Positions 1-7,517 of a stretch of DNA of 15,626 nucleotides are shown here, in pieces (position 1 is the stretch's first letter; each line of letters begins with the position of its first letter). A program made the position numbers and the translations under genes. The notes under the pieces are model-generated. The model was given only the letters and a program-made list of their open reading frames with translations. It had not been told where the DNA came from and made no database searches. Origin of the DNA: Chrysochromulina tobinii (taxonomy: Eukaryota; Haptophyta; Prymnesiales; Chrysochromulinaceae); NCBI GenBank assembly GCA_001275005.1, contig JWZX01002676.1, forward strand, positions 1 to 15,626, in the 5' to 3' direction.

Positions 1-21
1 CGGCGGCGGCTCTCGCTGGAG

Positions 22-65
<44 letters not shown>

Positions 66-3000
66 TCGGCCGCCGGCACCGGATGGGGATCTGCACTTGC
101 TGATGGCGGCGGCCCCGGCACGCTCGGCCTGCCGCCCCCAGGGGGCGGTCGGCTGAGCGTGGCGCAGATCGCTTGGGTGCGCACGTCCCCCGGCCCACCA
201 GGGGTGTCGCCGAAGAAGGAGTCGGAACTCACCCAGACCCTCACGTTCACGCTGCATGAGGTGCTGCTCCGCGCGCGCGATCGAGTCGAACCCGGGTCGG
301 CATGCAAGTGCTCACCACGGCGCCGCCACCCCTTCCCCACAGGTGCTCCGCGCGGGCCCGGTGAACCAGGCGGTCGAATTGCTGCGTGCGCGCGCCAACC
401 CGTGCGCGCACGACATGCGCGGGCATGCAGCGCTGCACATCGTGTGCCAAATGGATCGGGGCTCCATCTCGAGAGCGCTGCTCGCCGAGCTCCTCGCGGC
501 TGGGGCGGACGTCGAGCAACCGACCGCCGATCGGTGGCGACTTCGCCCGTTGCACCTCGCCGCGCGCACCCAAGGGATGAGCGTGCTCCGTGCGCTGCTC
601 GCCTTTGGCGCATCCCCACTCGCCACCAGCGCCGATGGAAAGCGAGCTTCGGCCAAAGCCTCGAGTCAAGGCACGAAGGCCGAGCTGCGCGCGTACGAGG
701 CGACGTGGGAGGCATCGGCCGGCCCTCTCGTCGCACGCCCCGCTCTCGTGGCGGCGATCGAGCACGGCCAGCGGCTGATGCGCGTGCGTGAGCTGCTGAC
801 GAAACGCACCTCGCCCAATTCCACAGACAGGCGCGGGCTCGGCGCCGTGCACGTGGCATGTGCATGCGCCGACGCGACGAGCCTTGGCATGCTGCTCAAG
901 GCGAGCGCCGACCCAAATCGGGCAGCGCGGGACGGGAGTGGCCGACTGCCGCTCCATTTTGCCGCCGAGGCAGCGCACCCACGTTGCGTGCGTCTGCTGC
1001 TCGCGGCACGCGCCGACGTGGGCGCGCACGACGAGGCGCATCGCCTGCCCCTCGACTATTGCCAGCCGGGCGACGACACGACGCGCGCGCTCCTCATGCG
1101 CTGCCTCCTCGACGCGCCCGGTGCCGCCAGCCACGGAGGCAAGGGGGCGCCCAAGACGGCGCGCGCAAAGCTCATCGGCGGGAAGCTCGCGCCCGACACG
1201 GCGCCCGAGCCGGCGCGCCACCTGCAGCCTCGCCTGTTCTCGCACGGGCCGGTGCGGGAACTGATCTTCGAGCCCCAGAGCGCGCGCGCGGACGGCTTTG
1301 GCGGCGCCGGCCGGTCGACTGCCGACTCCGACGCGCCGACGCTCAAGCTCTTCGCCAGCTTCCAGAAGCTCGGGGTACGCGTGGCATGCTGATGGCCATC
1401 GAGGGCGCGCTGATTGGCATCGAGGCCGCGCTGATTGGCATCGAGGCCGCGCTGATTGGCATCGAGGGCGCGCTGATGACGGCCTCCTTGATTGCGTACT
1501 GACGGTCGCCTCCTTGATGGCTCCCCTCATCAGTGACGGTCGCCTCCTTGATGGCTCCCCTCATCAGGTGACGCTGGTGGACGAAGAGCCCGCAGAAGTG
1601 CTGCACCTGGGGGTGGAGGGGCTGCGCCTCGAGGCGGCGCTCTCGAGCCGCGAGCAATCCTTCCAGCTCATCTGTGAGCACGGGCTGCTCGACGCATGCG
1701 TGCGGACCCAGCCCCGCATGCAAGTGCTCACTACGGCTCTCCCGCTCCTCCACAGGTGAGCACGTGCAGCTCGACTCATGCGTGCGGACCCATGTCGGGT
1801 TTGAGGTCATGATCGCGCCCACGCCGGCGCGCGGACCGTCCGACGGGAGCGCGCCCGAGACGGCGCGGCCCGAGGCGCTCTACCTCACCCTGACGCAGGA
1901 CCCGCGCTGGGCCCCCGTCACGTACCTCTCGTACCTCGGCGTGGCCATCCAGCCGCTCTCGCTGCGCGTCGAGCAGAACACCGTATGCCGCCTGATTCGG
2001 CTCGTCGATACTCTGAATAGGGAGTGGCAACGGCTCGAGGCAAGGCTCCAGCCCTTACAGGTAAGGCTCCAGCCGTTACAGCCGTTACAGGCAAAGCTCC
2101 AGCCGTTACAGCCGTTACAGGCAAGGCTCCAGCCGTTACCGGTCACGCTGATGGCCGCTGATGACCTGCCTGGCATGCAAGTGCTCACCCCAGTGCATGC
2201 TCCCCACTCCATCTATGACAGGTCAAGCTGCAGGCGGCGCAGGCAGGCGGCGCAGGTCAAGCTGGCTCGGGCGCTTCAGACGGCGCGCCCGCCGCCATCA
2301 CGCCCACCGCCGCGTCCGACGCAGGTCAAGCTGGCTCAGACGCGGCGGACGCCGCAGCCGCGTTGGCGACCGCGCTGGCGGCGGAAGCGATGAGTGGGGG
2401 CGGGCGTGGCCCCTCGCCAGGCCGCGCGCCCGAACCCGCAGAGGCGCTGCTGACTCTACCGGCCGCGTCGACGGCAAAGGACCTCGACGAGGGCGGCGCC
2501 GAGGGCGAGGAGCCGCAGCGGCAAGAGATCTACCTCGTCGAGCTCCACTTCGAGCCTGTGGTCCTGCACGTGAACATCTCGATCCAGGCGCTCTGTGACG
2601 AGCCCGACCTGCAAGAATTCCACCCCACCAATAAGCTCTCGGGCGCGGTGCGACAGCTGACGGCGCTGCAGGACGTGACCCTCCTTCTCGAAGGGGTCGA
2701 GTACAAGGATGTGTCCGAGGAGCTGGCCAACCTGCAGGAGCGCCTCGTGCGAAAGTATGTGGGCGAGGTGCTCCTGCAGGTGCTCAAGCTCATTGGCTCC
2801 CTAGAGCTCATCGGTAATCCGCTGGCGATGCTCTCGGACATCAGCGGCGGCGTCAAGACCTTCATCCGCGAGCCACAGCGGGGCGCCCTCAAATCCCCCA
2901 CAGCCTTTGCCAAGGGCGTCGGCCGCGGTACGGCAGGGCTGGTGGGCGGCGTGGTGGGCGGCGTGGGCTCGGGCATCGCCTCGGGCATCTCCGCCGCCTC

Positions 3001-3667
3001 CAAGGTGGGCATGCTCGTCACAGTCGAGATGGCCATGGATCAAACCTACGCTCACCGGCGCATGCTCGCACAGCAGCAGCGTGCCTCTTCGATCCGGGCG
3101 GGCGTCGTGATGGGCGTCGAGGCGCTCCGGGATGGCGTGTGGTCGGGCGTCACGGGGCTCATCCAGAAGCCCGTGCAGGGTGCGATGAGCGGCGGTGCGG
3201 CGGGAGCGGTCGGCGGACTCGGCAAAGGCGTCGTCGGCCTCTTCGCAAAGCCTTTGTCTGGTATGGCCGGCCTCGCCAATAAGGTGACCGAGGGCATCGG
3301 CTCGGAAGCGAAGAAGTTGACGAATCTCACGGCGAGCGAGGTCGGCATGCAAGGCCTGCTCCGTCTCCGCCAGCCTCGCGACCTGTACGACGGCGTGCTG
3401 CGCATCTACCCTCGAGAGCCGCCACTCGTGCTGAGCGAGGCCGATCGGGTCGCGCTGCTCCAGGGCAAGTTCCCGCCCTCGCTCTCGCTCACCTCAGACG
3501 GAGCTGGCGCAAACTCGTCGCGCTCCGAAGGGGCCGCTACGCCCGCGCGGCGCGATGCGGCACCATCAACAACAACGCCGCCGCCACCACCGCCAAACCC
3601 ACCGCCGCCGCCACCACCACCACCGCCGCCGCCACCACCACCACCGCCTCCACCACCGATCCGGTAG
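1..3667 (+). CDS. VPS13-like lipid-transfer protein with ankyrin repeats, 3' part (5 exons, 5'-partial)
   Basis: Exons: 1-260 (frame from base 3), 343-1374, 1568-1673, 1756-2060 and 2222-3667 (stop TAG). All junctions keep frame, giving about 1048 residues in the window. Order: poly-Ala stretch (27-66); about six ankyrin repeats (343-1100, with motifs such as RPLHLAAR, GAVHVACA, RLPLHFAAE); then a VPS13-type segment where the exon join reads FQKLG|VTLVDEEPAEVLHLG, followed by QLDSC and FEVMIAPTP, which fit the region before the C-terminus of VPS13 proteins; then an Ala-rich linker; then a clear VPS13 C-terminal domain (about 2540-3340: GSLELIGNPLAML, SGGVKTFIREPQ, VTGLIQKPVQGA, GKGVVGLFAKPLSGM). 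The end is a poly-Pro tail. Known family role: bridge-like transfer of lipids at membrane contact sites. The N-terminal chorein part would lie left of the window. The ankyrin fusion is unusual. Frame 1 of the first 150 bases is an alternative for exon 1 but stops at 154. Family call strong; 5' part less sure. Confidence 0.85.
261..342 (+). other. Intron A of the VPS13-like gene (82 bp, introner-like)
   Basis: GT...CACAG intron. Removing its 82 bp joins frame 0 to frame 1 and gives FTLHE|VLRAGPVNQAVELL. It contains the motif GCATGCAAGTGCTCAC at 300-315, whose CTCAC can serve as branch point about 28 bases before the acceptor, then a C-rich tract. The start of the intron (GTGCTGCTCCGCGCG) resembles the start of the next exon (GTGCTCCGCGCG). 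Confidence 0.75.
1388..1471 (+). repeat. 21-bp tandem repeat, 4 copies
   Basis: Units start GCTGATTGGCATCGAGG at 1388, 1409, 1430 and 1451. The copies at 1409 and 1430 are identical, and the others differ at one to three bases. The array lies inside intron B. Confidence 0.9.
1501..1567 (+). repeat. 34-bp tandem repeat, 2 copies, each ending at a 3' splice-like site
   Basis: Two consecutive copies beginning GACGGTCGCCTCCTTGATGG, at 1501 and 1535, end in CATCAG|T and CATCAG|G. The second is the acceptor that restores the frame. A partial third copy (GACGGCCTCCTTGAT) lies just upstream at 1478. Confidence 0.85.
1674..1755 (+). other. Intron C of the VPS13-like gene (82 bp, introner-like, direct repeat of next exon)
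   Basis: Donor GTGAGC, acceptor CCACAG. The phase-1 join gives FQLI-C-EHVQLDSC, matching the VPS13 context. It has the motif GCATGCAAGTGCTCAC at 1716-1731. The first 37 bases of the intron (1674-1710) match the first 37 bases of the following exon (1756-1792) at 34 positions, with an offset of exactly the intron length. Confidence 0.85.
2040..2141 (+). repeat. 30-bp tandem repeat crossing an exon-intron boundary
   Basis: A 21-base partial unit ends the exon (2040-2060, GCAAGGCTCC...TTACAG). Full 30-base units follow at 2061-2090 and 2091-2120, and a partial unit at 2121-2141. Every unit border reads TTACAG|G(T/C)AA(G/A)G, so each could act as acceptor and donor together. Confidence 0.85.
2061..2221 (+). 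other. Intron D of the VPS13-like gene (161 bp; inner alternative donor gives 80 bp)
   Basis: Strong donor GTAAGG at 2061 and acceptor ATGACAG at 2221. The phase-0 join gives LQPLQ|VKLQAAQ, and frame 2 is then open to the stop at 3667. A second donor, GTCACG at 2142, gives an 80-bp intron in the same frame and would leave the LQPLQ repeats in the protein. The shared motif GCATGCAAGTGCTCAC is at 2173-2188. Confidence 0.75.
3580..3664 (+). repeat. CCG/CCA triplet tract coding a poly-proline tail
   Basis: Low-complexity CCN codons encode more than 20 prolines in two runs broken by one Asn, directly before the last residues (Ile-Arg) and stop of the VPS13-like protein. A similar GCC/CCG tract at 27-63 encodes poly-Ala in the chosen frame. 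Confidence 0.9.
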
Positions 3668-4342
3668 CGAGCGCCGCGCCCACACTCTCGATACAGTGGG
3701 GGACTTCTCCCTAGATTCGCCGAGCAGGTAGCGACTGTGTGTTTCATGATTGACATTGTGGTCATGTCACATGTGCGGTGACCGGTGTGCTGATGTGCTG
3801 TCCTGCGATGAAGCATGAACCGCTTCGTTTCGGTGCGTTTCGAGCTTTCGTCGACACCCGGAAGTGCGTCACATAATCAGTCCTCAGTCGCGTCACCGAC
3901 ACGTGGTCACCGAGCGTCCGACGCATTCTGCTCGCTGGTCTCTGGACTCTCACTCTGCTGTCGAGTCCGGCACACTCGACGAGGACTGCTCACGTCGGGT
4001 CGCTGCACACTGGTCTTACCGCAGTCCGCACGTACAAATAGACGTCACAGTACAACCGGCGCGCTTAACCGTACACGGACTGTGCGACAGTACAACTTTC
4101 TCTCCCCCGCAGCCCCGGGCTCCGGCCTCCACCTTACCGCGCCGCTGGGGCACCGCCTCACCCTGCCCACAACGGCCATGCGACGGGCGGACACATGTGA
4201 CACCACACAGCTTGCAGGCACGCACGCCGCACAGCCGCCGCGCACAGGGACCTATTCAAGTCTGCTGAGTGCTATGGCCTGTGGGTCCAGGGTCGGCTCC
4301 GTCGGCGCCGTCTCGAGCCTTCCTCGATCAGGAGCATTCTTG
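3668..4342. other. Intergenic region between convergent genes
   Basis: Shared 3' region of the VPS13-like gene and the minus-strand gene ending at 4343. It has lower GC than the coding parts. I see repeated AGTACAAC motifs (about 4050 and 4090) and no convincing gene. An open plus-strand frame from 3815 has no recognisable features and runs antisense into the neighbour. Confidence 0.6.
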
Positions 4343-5509
4343 TTAGGGCATTGGTTTCGAAGCAAACGAGGTGCTGAACGTGGGCAGGATGGCCGCCGGC
4401 TCGACGACCAAGGTGAACTCGTGCGAGCGGCGAGACCAAAAGTCGCGGTATGGGTGCTCTGGGTACGCGGCGCGCGAGGCTGCCCGCGGCGACGCGCTCA
4501 GCTGCTCGAGATGCATCAGACTGCTCGGTGTGCTGCGTGGGCGCTCAGGCAGCTCCCCCATGAGCGCCAAGGACGGCGGCGAGCTTAGGCGTTGGGAAGA
4601 GCGCGATAGGGGGCGATGCGGGCTCAATTCGGCCGGAGACATAGGCTCGATACGGGCCATGGAATGTCTCCGATCTCTGTGTGGGCTGAGAGGCGCCGGC
4701 GATGGGCTGCGACGAGGCGCCGGCTCCATCGTCAGGTTCGGCCCATATGGCGGCGAGGGCGGCCGAGGCTCACAGTCGTACCAGATCGGCTCCACCAGCT
4801 GCGCCTTGCGCTCCCACACTTGAACCGCACGCGCGGTTGTCGGGATGGCAAAGTCGGGGAGCCCGAGATGATCCCACGAGTACTCACGAGCGCAGTAGGA
4901 CGACATCGAGGTCATGGACGACATGGAGTTCAGAAGCAGGGGATTCATGTGCAGCCCATGTGAATCGCACCCCTTGCGGCCCCTCGGGCTTCCAGCGCGG
5001 AGCTTGGCCTTGCCCGGGGCCCCACTAGTCGGCAGCTCAGGGCTTGCTGTGCGTGCATTCCGAAGCCTGACCGAATGTGCCTCGATGGCGGCGGCATTCG
5101 CTTTCTCCGCCGATCGCATTGAATATTTTGAGCTCGGGCGGGGCAAGTCGGTGGCCACTGTGGCTGGTGATGCTTTCAGCACCTCGCAAAAGATTCTGTC
5201 CTCGAGCAGCTTGCCGTGCAAAGCCTGCGCTCGGCTGGTCTGCTTCTCAAAAGGCGATTGAGCGCACAGCGGCTTTGGAGCCGTCTTGGGGCTCTTGTTC
5301 AAAGTCTCCACTGTGCTGACAGCCGCCGGGATGGGCTCGTTGTGGCTGGCCGGCTGCGGCAGCTGTGGTGGCGAAGTCAAATCTGGCTGCTCTGCTGGTA
5401 ACCGCTTCTTCGGCTTGTGCTGGGTCGTGGGACTGTCAGGAGTCGGGGACGGAGTCGCGCGACGCTTTTCGATCTCGCTGATGATCATGTGTAGAGGACG
5501 CGCGATCAT
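4343..5509 (-). CDS. Pro/Ser-rich, probably disordered protein of unknown function
   Basis: Minus-strand frame of 388 residues from ATG at 5509, ending TAA at 4345-4343. I do not recognise it. The first half has many SP/TP pairs (SPTPDSPTTQ, PLCAQSPF), typical targets of proline-directed kinases, and a short helical stretch (QALHGKLLEDRIFCEVL). The middle has a more ordered patch with aromatic residues (SYCAREYSWDHLGLPDF, VQVWERKAQLVEPIWYD). The last third is again Ser/Pro/Arg-rich (PRRSPSPAPLSPHRDRR), with a final VVEPAAILPTF. There is no signal peptide or membrane segment. The frame stays open upstream to about 5795 without an ATG, so an upstream exon is possible; a second Met lies at 5488. 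It diverges from the gene at 6140. Uneven residue use, rather than the Arg/Ala/Gly garble of shadow frames, argues that it is real. Confidence 0.6.
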   Translation of the reverse strand: MIARPLHMIISEIEKRRATPSPTPDSPTTQHKPKKRLPAEQPDLTSPPQLPQPASHNEPIPAAVSTVETLNKSPKTAPKPLCAQSPFEKQTSRAQALHGKLLEDRIFCEVLKASPATVATDLPRPSSKYSMRSAEKANAAAIEAHSVRLRNARTASPELPTSGAPGKAKLRAGSPRGRKGCDSHGLHMNPLLLNSMSSMTSMSSYCAREYSWDHLGLPDFAIPTTARAVQVWERKAQLVEPIWYDCEPRPPSPPYGPNLTMEPAPRRSPSPAPLSPHRDRRHSMARIEPMSPAELSPHRPLSRSSQRLSSPPSLALMGELPERPRSTPSSLMHLEQLSASPRAASRAAYPEHPYRDFWSRRSHEFTLVVEPAAILPTFSTSFASKPMP

Positions 5510-5805
5510 CGCACTCCAAAGGACCGGAGCTTGGCGAGCGGAAGCACGACGCACCTCTGGGGGTGGTCGGCACGCTAGTGCCGCTGATTCATTCCGTTCC
5601 GAAACTTGCGAAAGGGTCAGTTGAAACTTGGGACTGTGCTTCGCGCGGCGATCGTACGTCGGAAAATCTGAAAAGGCTCTGGGGCAACGGTTCAAAAACA
5701 CCGGGGGGAGCTGATTTTGAAGATGTGCAGGAGCGTAAACAGAAAGTGCTGTCTCGGAATTTCGGAATCTGAAATTCTTAATTGTCTTTCAAGTTCGAAA
5801 TCGCA

Positions 5806-5917
5806 GGGCAAGGCGCGGAATCTGGATTCTGGATGGCCCGCGCCGGTTCTTGTCAGCATTCTAAAATCCGGGGCGAGGCGCGGAATCTGGATTCTGGAAT
5901 GCCCGCGCCGGGTCTTG
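5806..5917 (+). repeat. 47-bp direct repeat, two copies 65 bp apart
   Basis: Copies at 5806-5852 and 5871-5917 match at 43 of 47 positions. The core is GGCGCGGAATCTGGATTCTG. They are separated by 18 bases and lie in the intergenic region upstream of the 6140 gene. Confidence 0.85.
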
Positions 5918-6045
5918 GAATCTGTTCAACCCACTGTCCCTCTCGGGTCTCGCAGACTCGCACTCGCAAGCTTTTTGCATGCGCTGCCGCTCCGCGCTCG
6001 TGCTCCTCGTTGCGATGCAGCTCCTTAGCACCGCCATTTTGAATT

Positions 6046-6070
6046 TTGACTTGACTTGACTTGACTTGAC
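6046..6070 (+). repeat. TTGAC pentamer array, 5 copies
   Basis: Five perfect TTGAC units end 70 bases before the ATG at 6140. A related TTG(A/C)C array stands about 50 bases before the next plus-strand gene (10225-10244). Confidence 0.9.
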
Positions 6071-6116
6071 TCCTTTGAACTTACATGTTCCTGTACGCTT
6101 CGAAGTGACGAAGTCC

Positions 6117-6143
6117 ATGTTCGCGACTTCGCTTGCGCAATGA
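6117..6143 (+). promoter_or_regulatory. Short uORF overlapping the start codon of the 6140 gene
   Basis: ATG at 6117 opens an eight-codon frame (MFATSLAQ) whose TGA stop (6141-6143) overlaps the main ATG (6140-6142) as ATGA. If it lies in the mRNA leader it could limit or re-direct initiation at the main start. Confidence 0.4.
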
Positions 6144-7492
6144 CTAATAAGAGCATCCGGGAAGCGGCGGTCGCCTGGCTCGACGCCGCGGCCCCCGGCT
6201 ATTGCTCACCAACAGATCACCCGCCGTCGGGTGACTGCCGCACCGGCCAAAAGGGCAGTTTTGCACTCAAGAACAGAACATCAAAGATCAGCTGGTTAGA
6301 TGCCGTCGAGGAGTGCATTTTCTACTGCCTCGGGTGTGAGCGCTGCACGTTCATGACAGTAGCCATCCTGTCTGAGGGTTTATGGGCGCCAGACTGTAGC
6401 TGGTACGATGCTGCTGGCTGCAGTCGGCCAAAGGAGGACGGCGTGCCCGTGGGCAGCTTCTTCCATGGGCTTGTGCCTCGTGGCCTTCCTCCGCCAGCAC
6501 CTGCACCGCGAAGGGCGCGGCTCGAAGTTCCACTGTCGCGCATCAACCGTTCTGTGGCGATACAACTCAGCGGCCACTTGATGCATTGCAACTACGCGTC
6601 GGTGGCGTTGCACTTGCGCGCATGCCGCGCACGCTTTGTGCAGTGCGAGCTGTTCGTGCACACGTGGAGCACGATGGCGCCGAAGACGATACACTGGAGT
6701 AACACCTTCCGCAAGGGCGCGAGCACCTCGAGCGCGGTGTGCGTCGCGAAGCTACGTGAGGAGTTACAGCCAGCGGAGGTGCTTGTCGAGGAGCAGGGCG
6801 TGCCATTTGCGGACGACTCCCTAGCACCCGACGGCGCGAACTTCACCGAGCGTCACGTGTTAGGCTGGGGTCCTGGGCGCTACTTTGGTTACATGCAGGC
6901 GCTGCACGGGATGGGGCAGTCCAGCATGCTGCGACGCAAGTTCGAGGCGCGCACGTCCGCCGAGCACACAGTGGCCGTGCGCATCCGACCCGACGATCGC
7001 ACGAAGTCAGGCTACTCGGGTCTGTCGGCAGACGAGATGTCGATGCTCTGGGCTTGTATACAAGCCAAGGAACGAGGAGCAGGGAGCAGGAGGGGCACCC
7101 GATCGGCACACACAGGCACAAATCCGCCCCTGGGCGTGCTTGTTGGTTGTAACGTCGATGCCACTTTGTCGGTCGGCTCGACTGGCAACGATAACTGCTT
7201 CTTCGGCGCTCCGCATGATGTCGATGCGCTTCTGGGCGTCTTTGAGCGGAATGCCAGCGACGTGTACACTGAGGCCAAACGGCGAAATCTCTCGCTTTCC
7301 CGACACGAGAGCGCGCTTCTGCCTGTTGCTGCAGAGCTGGCGCACCTGCGACTCGCCAAGCGCGCGTACACGCCTGGCATGCTGCGAGCCTCTCGCGCCC
7401 CTCTACCCGAAGAGACATCTTGCCATCTCGACGACGTCCGCCTTCTGCTTCTTCCAGAGGCTGGTGGTCCCATGGGCGGTCTGGAACGATGA
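6140..7492 (+). CDS. Cys-rich domain plus glycosyltransferase-like protein
   Basis: 450 residues, ATG to TGA, no intron needed. Residues about 20-95 form a Cys-rich module (GYCSP, GDCRTGQKGSFAL, FYCLGCERCTFM, DCSWYDAAGCSR). This layout recalls small disulfide domains found in front of secreted or Golgi enzymes of marine algae. From about residue 135 a second domain begins with VAIQLSGHLMHCNYASVAL and LFVHTWSTM, followed by GRYFGYMQALHGM, TVAVRIRPDDRT and NDNCFFGAPHDVDAL. The pattern of a core strand, HTW, an Arg-rich conserved strand and a FFGAP-like motif resembles uncharacterised glycosyltransferase-like proteins; I infer a role in cell-surface glycan synthesis. I see no signal peptide at this start, which is odd for a Cys-rich protein, so an upstream exon may be missing. 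A hydrophobic frame at 5979 codes a signal-peptide-like stretch but lacks a usable donor. The 3' end converges with the 7856 gene. Confidence 0.75.
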   Translation: MTNKSIREAAVAWLDAAAPGYCSPTDHPPSGDCRTGQKGSFALKNRTSKISWLDAVEECIFYCLGCERCTFMTVAILSEGLWAPDCSWYDAAGCSRPKEDGVPVGSFFHGLVPRGLPPPAPAPRRARLEVPLSRINRSVAIQLSGHLMHCNYASVALHLRACRARFVQCELFVHTWSTMAPKTIHWSNTFRKGASTSSAVCVAKLREELQPAEVLVEEQGVPFADDSLAPDGANFTERHVLGWGPGRYFGYMQALHGMGQSSMLRRKFEARTSAEHTVAVRIRPDDRTKSGYSGLSADEMSMLWACIQAKERGAGSRRGTRSAHTGTNPPLGVLVGCNVDATLSVGSTGNDNCFFGAPHDVDALLGVFERNASDVYTEAKRRNLSLSRHESALLPVAAELAHLRLAKRAYTPGMLRASRAPLPEETSCHLDDVRLLLLPEAGGPMGGLER

Positions 7493-7517
7493 GGAGATTC
7501 TTGTACGTTCATGTAGA

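Larger units (their letters stand above)
1375..1567 (+). other. Intron B of the VPS13-like gene (193 bp, minisatellite-filled)
   Basis: Donor GTACGC, acceptor CATCAG. The join is phase 0 (FQKLG|VTLVDEEP), and the resulting peptide fits a VPS13 family motif. Without splicing the frame stops at 1390. Most of the intron is tandem repeat: four 21-bp units, then two 34-bp units that each end in the acceptor-like CTCATCAG. Confidence 0.85.
5510..6139. promoter_or_regulatory. Divergent promoter region between the 5509 (-) and 6140 (+) genes
   Basis: 630 bases with visibly more A/T than the flanking genes. It holds a 47-bp direct repeat (5806-5917), an inverted repeat GAATTTC/GAAATTC near 5760-5778, a TTGAC pentamer array (6046-6070) and two short upstream open frames (5979-6059 and 6117-6143). 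There is no clear TATA box. Confidence 0.5.

Noticed and set aside
304-342. Intron A as a GC-AG intron starting GCAAGT in the shared 16-mer
   Set aside because: The 39-base length does not restore the frame. The GT donor at 261 does, and the CTCAC fits a branch point instead.
247-1530. 427-codon minus-strand open frame across the ankyrin exon
   Set aside because: It is antisense to clear ankyrin repeats and reads through the intron minisatellite as a meaningless repeat peptide.
3815-4588. 257-codon plus-strand open frame downstream of the VPS13-like gene
   Set aside because: It has no motif or ordered segment, shadow-like residue use, and runs 245 bases antisense into the better-supported minus-strand gene.
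5979-6059. Signal-peptide exon for the 6140 gene
   Set aside because: The hydrophobic frame is striking, but no GT or convincing GC donor leads in frame to the main exon, so it is kept only as a finding.
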